Of a stretch of DNA of 64,000 bases, positions 33,740-41,817 are shown piece after piece. The position numbers and the translations under genes are program-made. Each line of letters begins with the position of its first letter. The first letter of the stretch is position 1. Below the pieces are notes generated by a model. That model was given only the letters and a program-made list of their open reading frames with translations. It did not search any database and had not been told where the DNA came from. The DNA is from CAWIXB01 sp963839955 (GTDB lineage: Bacteria > Actinomycetota > Actinomycetes > JACCUZ01), in the NCBI GenBank assembly GCA_963839955.1, contig CAWIXB010000001.1, positions 248,001 through 312,000 of the forward strand. Reading direction: 5' to 3'.

Positions 33740-34122
33740 CCCTCCGGTACAGCCCGGATGCGGCGTATGACGCGCCTCTCGGCAAGAACGTCTTCTTGAT
33801 TGCGGTGCACCGTGCCGGGCGCCTTTCGTCATGGATCCCCGGTGAAGGGGTCTTCATCGATGCAGAGCAGCACCGGGGCCGGGCTCGACTCGACCCGAGC
33901 CCGCCCCGGACTGGCTTTAGCCCTCGCGGCGACCAACGAGAGGAGATCGCGGCTCACCTGAACAGGGTCCTCGGATCTCTCTGACGGTCAGGAGCTGAGG
34001 ATCTAGACGGCGTGGACCGGACTGTGGCAGGCAGCCGGTCCACGTCGTCGTCCAGGTCAGTGATGTGGTGGCGCGCGTTACCAAGGTGCGGCCGCGCCGG
34101 CCTCTAACTGGATCATGGGCCG
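33740..34122 (+). other. 383-base stretch with a hairpin and no confident gene
   Basis: Follows the stressosome-like operon. A partly coherent frame (YDAPLGKNVFLIAVHRAG, LSSWIPGEGVFID; within 33740-33984) could be a gene fragment but has no start site or known domain. The rest contains the hairpin at 34012-34043 and the promoter region of the next gene. Confidence 0.4.
34012..34043 (+). terminator. Perfect 9-bp stem hairpin
   Basis: GTGGACCGG and CCGGTCCAC separated by 14 bases, downstream of the stressosome-like operon and 80 bases before the GNAT gene. It is a plausible intrinsic terminator without a T-run. Confidence 0.5.
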
Positions 34123-34647
34123 GTGACTTCGACCCGACTGATGACGCTGGATGACGCACCTCTCGTCGCCGAGCTACTCCGCACGAACCGCGATTTCCTC
34201 GCGCCGTACGAGCCGGCCCGTGCGGAGGACTACTACACGGACGACGGCCAGCTCATTGTTGTCCGGGACGCCCTGGACAGGTACGAGCAGGGTTCGCTCC
34301 TCCCGCACGTCATCGTCGCCGACACAGGTCATGTCGTGGGCCGCATCACGCTCAACGAGATAGTGCGAGGCCCGTTGCAGTCATGCAGCCTCGGCTACTG
34401 GGTGAGCCAGTCGGACAACGGCCGTGGCGTCGCCAGCGCAGCCGTCCGCGAGATCATGCGCGTCGCGTTCGAGGCGCTGGGGCTGCACCGGATCGAGGCG
34501 GGGACCCTGGTGGACAACGTCAGGTCGCAGCGCGTCCTGGAGCGCAACGGGTTCGTCCGCTACGGCGTGGCACCGGCGTACCTCAAGATCGCCGGTGCGT
34601 GGCGGGACCATGCGTTGTACCAGGTGGTGAATGACGAGCCCGGCTAA
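34123..34647 (+). CDS. RimJ/RimL-type GNAT acetyltransferase
   Basis: 174 residues from a GTG. Typical ribosomal-protein-acetylase-like GNAT: LGYWVSQSDNGRGVASAAVREI holds the acetyl-CoA motif (Q/R-x-x-G-x-A-type NGRGVAS). LHRIEAGTLVDNVRSQRVLE and RNGFVRYG close the fold. The substrate is likely an N-terminal amine of a protein or a small molecule. It is convergent with the MerR-like gene, with the stop codons 2 bases apart. Confidence 0.88.
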   Translation: MTSTRLMTLDDAPLVAELLRTNRDFLAPYEPARAEDYYTDDGQLIVVRDALDRYEQGSLLPHVIVADTGHVVGRITLNEIVRGPLQSCSLGYWVSQSDNGRGVASAAVREIMRVAFEALGLHRIEAGTLVDNVRSQRVLERNGFVRYGVAPAYLKIAGAWRDHALYQVVNDEPG

Positions 34648-34648
34648 C

Positions 34649-34966
34649 TCAGGTGGGCGGTTGGTTGCGGCTATCGGCCCGCATCCGGCGGTTGTCCGCG
34701 CGGAGCCGGGTGTTGTCCCTCTCGAGGTCCAGCACGGCTGAGACACCGGCCAGATTGAGCCCTGCCGCCAGAAGCTGTCCGATGCGGTGCAGCCGGTCGA
34801 GGTCGTTCTCGCTGTAGCGGCGGGTCCCTCCGTCGGTGCGGTCGGGCTCGAGCAGCCCCCGCTGCTCGTACAGCCGAAGAGTTTGCGGGGCCATTCCGAC
34901 CAGATCCGCCGCGACCGAGATCCCGTAGACGCCCCGGTCCGCGTCCGTCGCACGCCGCTCCACCAC
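34649..34966 (-). CDS. MerR/HspR-like transcriptional regulator
   Basis: 105 residues. The MerR-type winged helix is clear (YGISVAADLVGMAPQTLRLY, EQRGLLEPDRTDGGTRRYSE), followed by a short coiled dimerisation helix (RLRADNRRMRADSR). It lacks a long effector domain. HspR, the heat-shock repressor of actinobacteria, has this architecture. Divergent transcription from an hsp20 gene, with a palindrome between them, supports control of that chaperone. Confidence 0.85.
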   Translation of the reverse strand: MVERRATDADRGVYGISVAADLVGMAPQTLRLYEQRGLLEPDRTDGGTRRYSENDLDRLHRIGQLLAAGLNLAGVSAVLDLERDNTRLRADNRRMRADSRNQPPT

Positions 34967-34999
34967 GGTGGCCCCAATCTCTGCCGCAGGACTTGCATA

Positions 35000-35019
35000 A
35001 TACCATGAGTGAGTGGTAT
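35000..35019 (+). promoter_or_regulatory. Operator-like inverted repeat between merR-like and hsp20 genes
   Basis: ATACCA and TGGTAT are perfect 6-base arms around an 8-base spacer. They sit in a locally AT-rich patch between TTGCAT and TATATC boxes resembling the -35/-10 elements that MerR proteins bind between. This sequence differs from the published HAIR consensus (CTTGAGT-N7-ACTCAAG), so the site is a prediction. Confidence 0.5.
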
Positions 35020-35105
35020 ATCAAATCTACATCGCCAGCCACAGATCCTCCATAGGATCGGTGGACGAGGAGCATCAGGATCCTGTCGACTGGGAGGTGG
35101 TAACG

Positions 35106-35528
35106 ATGCTGATGCGTACCGACCCGTTCCGAGAGCTCGACCGGCTCACCCAGCAGGTCTTGGGCACCACGGCACGGCCGGCCCTGATGACGATGGACGC
35201 CTGGCGCGAGGGGGACGAGTTCGTGGTCGAGTTCGACCTGCCGGGGGTTTCGCCGGACTCGGTCGACCTCGATGTCGAACGCAACGTCCTCACCGTCAAG
35301 GCCGAGCGTCCCGCACTGAACGGCAACCGAGAGTTGATCGCGGCAGAGCGCCCTCGGGGCGTGTTCAGCCGGCAGCTCATCCTCGGCGACAACCTCGACA
35401 CCGAGAACGTCGGCGCCAGCTACAACGGGGGTGTGTTGACCGTGCGGATCCCGGTCGCCGAGCAGGCGAAGCCTCGCAAGATCATGATCAGCAGCGAGGA
35501 CGGCGACCGGCAGGCGATCAACGCCTGA
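35106..35528 (+). CDS. Hsp20/alpha-crystallin family small heat-shock protein
   Basis: 140 residues from ATG 35106 (GGGAGGTGG upstream). N-terminal FRELDRLTQQVLG is followed by an alpha-crystallin domain (DEFVVEFDLPGVSPDSVDLD, NVLTVKAER, GVFSRQLILGDNLD, NGGVLTVRIPVAE). The C-terminal tail has KPRKIMI in place of the usual I-x-I anchoring motif. ATP-independent holdase; probably repressed by the divergent MerR/HspR-like protein. Confidence 0.92.
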   Translation: MLMRTDPFRELDRLTQQVLGTTARPALMTMDAWREGDEFVVEFDLPGVSPDSVDLDVERNVLTVKAERPALNGNRELIAAERPRGVFSRQLILGDNLDTENVGASYNGGVLTVRIPVAEQAKPRKIMISSEDGDRQAINA

Positions 35529-35547
35529 GCAAGCATCGCGGAGCAGC

Positions 35548-35829
35548 ATGATGGTCACGGCAGAAGACCAAAGTCCGAGCGACGCGTCGCGAATGCAGAC
35601 CGCGTTCGTTGACCTGATCTGCCAGGACGAGGAGTGGGTCCGGGCGGAGTTCGACGCGATCGTCGCAGCGATGTCGTCGTCGACTCCACCGCGAGCCGCG
35701 GTGCTGGGGAGCGCCCAGGGTCCGCGGCACGCACCGGCCTTCCGCGCGAATGCCTGTGCCCACGCAGAGGGTGGAACCGATCACCGTCCGCGCGTCCGCG
35801 AGTGGAGACGGCAACGCTCGCCTCCGTAA
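35548..35829 (+). CDS. Small actinobacterial protein with acidic N-terminus and RQRSPP tail
   Basis: 93 residues, starting 20 bases after hsp20. The first half is coherent and helical (MQTAFVDLICQDEEWVRAEF, DAIVAAM); the second half is Pro/Arg-rich and ends WRRQRSPP. Small proteins of this layout recur in actinobacteria without a known function. It may be part of the hsp20 transcript. Confidence 0.5.
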   Translation: MMVTAEDQSPSDASRMQTAFVDLICQDEEWVRAEFDAIVAAMSSSTPPRAAVLGSAQGPRHAPAFRANACAHAEGGTDHRPRVREWRRQRSPP

Positions 35830-35924
35830 CCAGCGCAAGAGAACGTCACAACCTAGCCGGCGCCCGGCCGTGACCGCGGCCGGGCGACGGCTCGCTCTGG
35901 GAGGCCCCCGCGAGGAGACGTGCA

Positions 35925-36251
35925 ATGTGGTCGCCGACCGACCCATACGCCGAACTCGGTGTGTCGCGCGACGCGACCGAGGCGGAGATCGCACATGCCT
36001 TTCGCCAACTGTTGCGTCGGCACCACCCGGATACCCGTGACTCGGCTGGCTCGGTTCCCACCGAAGACTCCGATGCGGCGCTCCAACGGGTTATCGCCGC
36101 GTACACGTCGTTGCGCGAACTTCGCGCAAGATCTTTCCGACCAGCTGAAACCGTGGCTTCACCATCTGCCGCCACCCACGCAGCTCGGGCGCGCCGCGCT
36201 GCCGATGATGTGCCCATCCGAGCCGGGCCGATCCGCTGGACTACTCGATAG
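35925..36251 (+). CDS. J-domain (DnaJ-like) protein
   Basis: 108 residues. Residues 7-70 are a J domain (DPYAELGVSRDATEAEIAHA, HPD in LLRRHHPDTR), which stimulates the ATPase of an Hsp70 partner. No Gly/Phe, zinc-finger or C-terminal substrate domain follows, only a basic, low-complexity tail. It belongs with hsp20 and the MerR-like regulator as a small chaperone group; no dnaK is in the window. Confidence 0.8.
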   Translation: MWSPTDPYAELGVSRDATEAEIAHAFRQLLRRHHPDTRDSAGSVPTEDSDAALQRVIAAYTSLRELRARSFRPAETVASPSAATHAARARRAADDVPIRAGPIRWTTR

Positions 36252-36285
36252 TGCGGTATCCGCCTGCTGGGGCGGGTCTATCCAA

Positions 36286-37095
36286 TCAACGATCCGGCGA
36301 CACGCGTCGCCAGACTGCGGCCGGCTCGGGCGGCTCCTGCGTGGCGGGGGAACCCTCGACGATGTGCCCGTCGTCCTCCAGGAAGAGGATCCGCTCAGCA
36401 CGCTGCTGCCCCGGTCCCTCCAGCACCGCGCGGACGGTGAGCTGGTGACGACTCCAGCCGCGGACCTCGATCGAGGCTTCCTGCCCCGGGTGGATCGCGA
36501 CGAGACGAGGTGGTCTCCGCGTTCCCCCGAGGAGCCGGGGTCGGAACGAGAGCTCGATTCTGCGCGCGTCTCCTTCGCGCTCGTAGACGCCAGCAAGGGA
36601 GCGATCCACCGGATCGACGTCGCCGCGCATCCTCGGACGCGACCGTGTCCCCACGTCGCGCGTCAGGCTCGTCCTCAAGCGGCTTCCATAGACGCGTACT
36701 TGCTCGCGGGTAGCCGCGGACAGCCTTCCGTCAGTGTCTTCCGTGCCGTCCGTCTCCCAGCCCCAACCGTTGTCGATGAGCTTGAGCAAGTCCTGCATCG
36801 CGAAGTAGTCCGACCGTGCATCGGTCGACAGGAAGAGCCCGCCCACCTCGAAATACCAGGTCCGCAACTCCTCGGCGAGGGTCTCGACGTCGTCCTTCGA
36901 CAGTTCGCTCAGCTGGCCGTACCGCGCGAGGGGCCGCAGGCGTGCCCAGAGATTCCGGTAGGTGTTGATCCGCCGCTTGCGAAGATCGGCGTCGTAGTCC
37001 AGGACGAGCTTGTGTCTCGTTGCCAGGTAGGTGGCCACGCCGGAGAAAAGCCCGCCGACGATCAGCGTGACCAACGAGACCCAGAGGGTGTCCAT
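36286..37095 (-). CDS. Membrane-anchored protein of unknown function
   Basis: 269 residues. One N-terminal membrane helix (WVSLVTLIVGGLFSGVATYLA), then a soluble region starting with a helical segment (LRKRRINTYRNLWARLRPLA, EELRTWYFEVGGLFLSTDAR) and ending in a basic, beta-rich C-terminal part. The helical part looks conserved; no catalytic motif is recognised. Convergent with the J-domain gene. Confidence 0.7.
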   Translation of the reverse strand: MDTLWVSLVTLIVGGLFSGVATYLATRHKLVLDYDADLRKRRINTYRNLWARLRPLARYGQLSELSKDDVETLAEELRTWYFEVGGLFLSTDARSDYFAMQDLLKLIDNGWGWETDGTEDTDGRLSAATREQVRVYGSRLRTSLTRDVGTRSRPRMRGDVDPVDRSLAGVYEREGDARRIELSFRPRLLGGTRRPPRLVAIHPGQEASIEVRGWSRHQLTVRAVLEGPGQQRAERILFLEDDGHIVEGSPATQEPPEPAAVWRRVSPDR

Positions 37096-37177
37096 CGCGC
37101 CACCTCGCCCCGCGCCGTTCGACCGTCAGTCCCGCGCAGGGTATCGCCGGGGACGTGTCTCCGACGTGGCTACGTCG

Positions 37178-38467
37178 CTATGCGGTCCGGAGCGCGTCCT
37201 TGGTGATCTCGTTGATGGTGCGGAGCCCGCTGAGCCCCATCGTGAGGTCGAGTTCGGCAACAATGTTGGCCACGGCGTCTTGAGCGCCTCGCGCGCCGTC
37301 GAGTGCCAACCCGAACAGGTAGGGCCGGCCGATGGCGACCGCGTCGGCGCCGATGGCGAGCGCCTTGAAGACGTCCGAGCCGCTGCGGACGCCGCTGTCG
37401 AAGACGATGGCGGCCTTTCCGTCGACGGCCGGAGCGATCTCGGCCAGAGCGTCCAACGAGCCGATGGCGCCGTCGACCTGGCGGCCGCCGTGGTTGGAGA
37501 CGTAGACCCCGTCGACACCGTGGTCGAGTGCGCGCCGGGCATCGTCGGGATGCTGAATCCCCTTGAGCAGCACCGGAAGGCTGGTGCGCTGACGAAGGGT
37601 CGCGATGTCCGACCAGGTCAGCGAGGGGCGAGAGAACACGTCCAGGAAGGTCTGCACCGCCGCGAGCGGCTCCGGAGAGCGGACGTTGGCCAGGGTTCTG
37701 CCGGGATGGTTGCGACTGATCGAGAGCAGCGTCTTGAGAGCACCGAGGGAGACCTGCTGTTGCCGCTTCGTGCCGGCAGTGGCCCGCACACGTTCCCGGA
37801 CCAGAGCGAGGAACCTCGGGTCGGAGGTGTACTGCGCGATGCCCTCACCCCGCGCGAACGGGAGGTTCGAGAGGTTGAGGTCGCGCGGACGCCAGCCGAG
37901 CATCGTGGTGTCGAGGGTGACGACGAGCGCTTCGGCTCCGGCGTTCTCGGCGCGCCCGATGAAGCTGTCGACGAGCTCGTCGTCCTTGCTCCAGTAGAGC
38001 TGGAACCAGCGGGGGGAGTCGCCCATGGCTGCCGCGCACACCTCGATCGGCGTACCGGCCTGGTTGGTGAAGATGTACGGCAGCCGCATGGCGGCGGCGG
38101 CTTCGGCGACGGCCAGGTCCGCACGCGGATGGACCAGATCGGAAGCGCCGACCGGCGCGAACAGGACAGGCGCGGGGATCGTGCGGCCGAGGAGTTGGGT
38201 GCTCAGGTCGCGCTCGGAGACGTCGCGCAGCATCCGCGGCACGATCTGCCAGCGGCGGAACGCGTCGCGGTTGGCCTGCATCGTGTTCCGCTCGCCGGCA
38301 CCTGCCGACACATAGGCCCAGCCGACCTCCGAGAGCTTCTGCTCGGCAGCGGCCTCCAGGGTTCGTGCATCGGTGGGCACCGAAGGGCGCCGGCCGTGAA
38401 TCCCGAGCTGGTAGAGCGTGCGCTGGCGGTCCGGGCCCGACAGGGAGGACGCGGGGCTGTCGGTCAT
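37178..38467 (-). CDS. FMN-dependent alpha-hydroxy-acid oxidase/dehydrogenase (lactate monooxygenase-like)
   Basis: 429 residues. The FMN barrel shows PRMLRDVSERDLSTQLLG, LFAPVGASDLVHP, RWFQLYW, the Lys of LPVLLKGIQ, and the catalytic His-Arg pair in VSNHGGRQVDGA. FDSGVRSGSDVFKALAIGAD closes the phosphate-binding site. The extended N-terminus and length match lactate 2-monooxygenase and related actinobacterial oxidases; the substrate is L-lactate or another 2-hydroxy acid. Divergent from the BTAD regulator with a 59-base gap. Confidence 0.9.
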   Translation of the reverse strand: MTDSPASSLSGPDRQRTLYQLGIHGRRPSVPTDARTLEAAAEQKLSEVGWAYVSAGAGERNTMQANRDAFRRWQIVPRMLRDVSERDLSTQLLGRTIPAPVLFAPVGASDLVHPRADLAVAEAAAAMRLPYIFTNQAGTPIEVCAAAMGDSPRWFQLYWSKDDELVDSFIGRAENAGAEALVVTLDTTMLGWRPRDLNLSNLPFARGEGIAQYTSDPRFLALVRERVRATAGTKRQQQVSLGALKTLLSISRNHPGRTLANVRSPEPLAAVQTFLDVFSRPSLTWSDIATLRQRTSLPVLLKGIQHPDDARRALDHGVDGVYVSNHGGRQVDGAIGSLDALAEIAPAVDGKAAIVFDSGVRSGSDVFKALAIGADAVAIGRPYLFGLALDGARGAQDAVANIVAELDLTMGLSGLRTINEITKDALRTA

Positions 38468-38526
38468 CGATGTGGCATTCCCGCTGAGGACTCCGCCACG
38501 CCTCCCCGGCGCGGCATCATCAGGGG

Positions 38527-41500
38527 ATGAGGTCCGCGGGGCACGCGCAGGACCGCCCCGAGCCGGGGCGCGGCGTACGCCTGTTCGTCCTCGGTCAGTT
38601 CGCGGTGGAGATCGAAGGGGAGCCCGCGACTGCGCCGCGCGAGGCGAGCCGCAAGGCGCGCACCCTGCTCAAGCTGCTCGCAGTCGAGCACGGCCACCTC
38701 GTGCCGACCGACCGGATCGTCGAGGTGCTCTGGTCGCAGAGCCCGGCCCGGCCGGCCGAGAACGTGGCGCCGCTGGTCAGCAGACTGCGATCGTGGCTCG
38801 GGTCCGGCGTCCTCGACGGCGGCCGTGAGGGCTACCGGCTGGCGCCCCACGTCGAGGTCGATCTCGCGACGGCGCAGGCGCTGACCGAGCGGGCCGAGCG
38901 GGCGCTGCACGCCGGGCAGCCCGGTGTGGCGCTGGTGCCCGCCGAACAGGCGGTGGCCTTGCTCGGTCGTGGACGAGCCCTCGAGGACGAGCCGTATGCG
39001 GCGTGGGCGGAGCCCGCGCGCCTGACTCAGGGCGCCCTGCTGCGCAGATCCCGCCTTGCGCTTGTCGACGCAGCACTCGCCACCGACGAGCCGATGCAGG
39101 CGGTCACTGTCGCGGCAACGGGGGTGAGTGACGATCAGCTCGACGAGATGATGGCCCGCCGGCTGATGACGGCTCACCACGCTGCCGGTGAGCCGGCTCG
39201 CGCGCTGGCGGTGTACGCCCGCCTCCGCGAGGTGCTCGCGGAGGAGCTCGGTGCCGACCCCGCGCCGGAGACGGAGGCCTTGCACGCTGCGCTGCTACGC
39301 GACGAGCCAATCCCCGTCGTGGCGCCGGAGAACGCCGCGAGCGTGGCCGCGGGACCGGACGAGATCGGACTGCTGGAACGGGAACGGGAGCTCGCCGAGC
39401 TCCGTAGTGCCTGGACGGCCGCCGCCACCGGTCGGCCATCGGTCCGGCTGGTCGTCGGTGAGGCGGGGATCGGCAAGACGATCCTTGTCGAGGCACTGGC
39501 GAGCGAGGTCATGTCCCTCGGCGGCCGGGTGTTGCGGGCCCGGTGCTACGAGGCGGAGCGTTCGCTGTTCCTGCAGCCGTTGGTCGACGCGGTGACGCCC
39601 GCAGTGGTGGCCATGTCGCCGCACCGGTTGCGCGAGATGGCGGGGCACCATGTCGAAGCCCTCACGGCGTTGGTGCCGGCTGCCGCCACCGCATTGGGTC
39701 CGCCGGTGGAGACCCCCTCGCGTGCCGACGAGGCGCGCCGTCGAGCCTTCGAGGCGCTGCTGCACCTGCTGCGCAGGCTCGGTGAGGACGCGCCGGTGCT
39801 CTTGCTGCTCGACGACCTGCACAACGCGGGTACGACGACGAGTGAGGCGGTCCGTTACCTCGGTCGTCGGAGTCTCGACGCGCGCCTGCTCGTCGTCGCC
39901 ACAGTGCGCCGCGAGGAGGGTGCAACGGCGTTCGCCACTCTCGGCGACGTCGGCGCCGTGGTCGAGCCGGCCGTGCTCTCCGCAGATGCGGTGGCCAAGC
40001 TGGCCGCAGCGGCCGGCATGGGCGAGCAAGCGGCGGCCATCGCAGCGCGGACTCGCGGACATCCGCTGTTCGTGGTCGAGGTTTTGCGGGGTCTGGCTGC
40101 CGGCCAGGAGTCCGTCCCCGAGTCGTTGCAGGCGGCGGTGCTCGGCCGCGTCGCACGTGCCGGACCGAACGTCGAGCGCCTGTTGCGGGTTGCCTCCGTG
40201 CTTTCCTCCGAGGTCGATCCGGCAGCCGTCAGCGCGCTACTCGGGCTCTCCGACGAGGAGGCGAGCGAACGGTGTGAAGCGGCGCTGACGGCGCGACTGC
40301 TGACCGTGTCCGGCCGTGCCTACGAGTTCGCCAACGACCTCGTCAAAGAAGTCCTCTACGCGTCGACACCGGCTCCGACGCGACTCGGTTGGCACCGCCG
40401 AGCAGCAGACCTTGCGGGCGACAACTACGAGGCGTTGGCCCACCACGCCGACGCGGCCGGCGAGAGCGTGCGTGCAGCCAGGGCGTGGCTGCTCGCCGCA
40501 GAGTCGGCGTTAACCCGGTTCGCCGCCAGCGACGCCGAGGCGTTCGCGTCGCGCTCCGCGGACTCCGGCGTGACGGAGGTGCTCGGGCGAGCGCGGCTCG
40601 TGCGGGCTCGGGCGCTCGAGGTCAGGGAGGCGTACGCCGAGGCGCTGGCCGACTTGCAGGGTGCTGCCGAGGTCGCGCGCGAGGCCGGTGACCAACGGCT
40701 GGAGATGATCGTGCAGCGCGAGCTTGCCGGCGACGTACCCGTTGCTCTCGGACTCGGTACGAGCTACAACCTTCCGCACGTCGACCGAGGTCTCCTACTT
40801 GCCCGATCGCTCGGCGACCGCGCCATGGAGTCGAACCTGCTCGCCCGCGCGGCGGTGATCCTGAGCAACCGTCTTCAGCTGGACGAGGCGGTGATCGCCG
40901 CAGAAGCAGCCGTTGCCGCCGGCCGGTCGTCGAACGACCCGGTCGCGCTCGTCGCCGCGCTCGACGGACTCAAGACGGCGTTGTCGTTCGTCGGCGACGT
41001 GCGCGCGATGCGTGTCGTGGTCGACGAGCTGGAGCCGCTGCTTCGTCGCCAGGGTGACCTGTGGCGGCTGCAGTGGTGCGTGTTCGAGTCGGCGTACCCG
41101 GCAGTCGCGGACGCAGACTGGCCGCGTGCCGAGGACCGCGTGCGGGCAGCGCTCGAGATCAACCGACGCAGCGGGTACCTGGCCTACCGCACCTGGTTCG
41201 AGGCGCATCTGGGCTGGCTGTTCCGGATCTCGGAGCGCGAGGAGGAAGCCCTGGAGGTCGGGCGGCGCGCGGTGGCTGCGCCGGTGGGCCGGCAGCATCC
41301 GTGGTGGCAGTCAGCCGCGGAACTGTTGCTCGCGGGGACACTTCTCGAGGTCGGCGCGCGGGCCGAGGCTGCGGACCTGCTCGCAGAGGCGCTCGCCACC
41401 GCGGAGCAGGACGACGCCCTCGCCTACGTGTTGGGCGCCCGCGCGCTGCTCGCCGACGTCACCGGCGACCCCGCGATGCTCGCGGCGGCCGACACGATGC

Positions 41501-41811
41501 TGCGCGACGTACGGGCGCCGGACGGTCAGGTCTGGCTGCTCGGCGCCGACTCCTACCTCGCCGTCTCGCGGGCCTGGCTCGCCGCGGGTGACGCTCACCG
41601 CTCCCGCGAAGTCCTCGACCCGCTCGTCGCCGCGTCCCGCTGGCAGGGCTGGCGGCCGGTGCTGGCGCAGGCGCTCCTGCAGCAGGCCGTCGCCGCCCGG
41701 ACCGCGGGCGACCCTGCCGCTGCCGCACTTGCCGGGGAGGCCCTGTCCCTGGCCGAGTCCATGGGCCTGCGCCGCCTGGGTGCTCGCGCGGCCGAGCTTG
41801 CGCGTGGTTGA
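38527..41811 (+). CDS. Large BTAD/AAA transcriptional regulator (SARP-like ATPase)
   Basis: 1094 residues. An OmpR-type winged helix (about 18-95: LFVLGQFAVEIEG, RIVEVLWSQSP, LVSRLRSWLG) is followed by a bacterial transcriptional activator domain (about 105-255). The AAA/STAND ATPase has Walker A GEAGIGKT (311-318) and Walker B LLLLDDLHNA. A long TPR-like helical region extends to the C-terminus. There is no C-terminal LuxR helix-turn-helix, so DNA binding rests with the N-terminus. By family it is an ATP-dependent activator. Placed next to the hydrolase-glycosyltransferase fusion and the methyltransferase, it may bind the 28-bp palindrome that separates them. Confidence 0.88.
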   Translation: MRSAGHAQDRPEPGRGVRLFVLGQFAVEIEGEPATAPREASRKARTLLKLLAVEHGHLVPTDRIVEVLWSQSPARPAENVAPLVSRLRSWLGSGVLDGGREGYRLAPHVEVDLATAQALTERAERALHAGQPGVALVPAEQAVALLGRGRALEDEPYAAWAEPARLTQGALLRRSRLALVDAALATDEPMQAVTVAATGVSDDQLDEMMARRLMTAHHAAGEPARALAVYARLREVLAEELGADPAPETEALHAALLRDEPIPVVAPENAASVAAGPDEIGLLERERELAELRSAWTAAATGRPSVRLVVGEAGIGKTILVEALASEVMSLGGRVLRARCYEAERSLFLQPLVDAVTPAVVAMSPHRLREMAGHHVEALTALVPAAATALGPPVETPSRADEARRRAFEALLHLLRRLGEDAPVLLLLDDLHNAGTTTSEAVRYLGRRSLDARLLVVATVRREEGATAFATLGDVGAVVEPAVLSADAVAKLAAAAGMGEQAAAIAARTRGHPLFVVEVLRGLAAGQESVPESLQAAVLGRVARAGPNVERLLRVASVLSSEVDPAAVSALLGLSDEEASERCEAALTARLLTVSGRAYEFANDLVKEVLYASTPAPTRLGWHRRAADLAGDNYEALAHHADAAGESVRAARAWLLAAESALTRFAASDAEAFASRSADSGVTEVLGRARLVRARALEVREAYAEALADLQGAAEVAREAGDQRLEMIVQRELAGDVPVALGLGTSYNLPHVDRGLLLARSLGDRAMESNLLARAAVILSNRLQLDEAVIAAEAAVAAGRSSNDPVALVAALDGLKTALSFVGDVRAMRVVVDELEPLLRRQGDLWRLQWCVFESAYPAVADADWPRAEDRVRAALEINRRSGYLAYRTWFEAHLGWLFRISEREEEALEVGRRAVAAPVGRQHPWWQSAAELLLAGTLLEVGARAEAADLLAEALATAEQDDALAYVLGARALLADVTGDPAMLAAADTMLRDVRAPDGQVWLLGADSYLAVSRAWLAAGDAHRSREVLDPLVAASRWQGWRPVLAQALLQQAVAARTAGDPAAAALAGEALSLAESMGLRRLGARAAELARG

Positions 41812-41817
41812 CCAGAC

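Noticed and set aside
33670..33984. 104-codon frame after the RsbU-like gene
   Set aside because: The first part overlaps the RsbU-like gene out of frame; the remainder has no start site or domain, so it is only mentioned as possible fragment.
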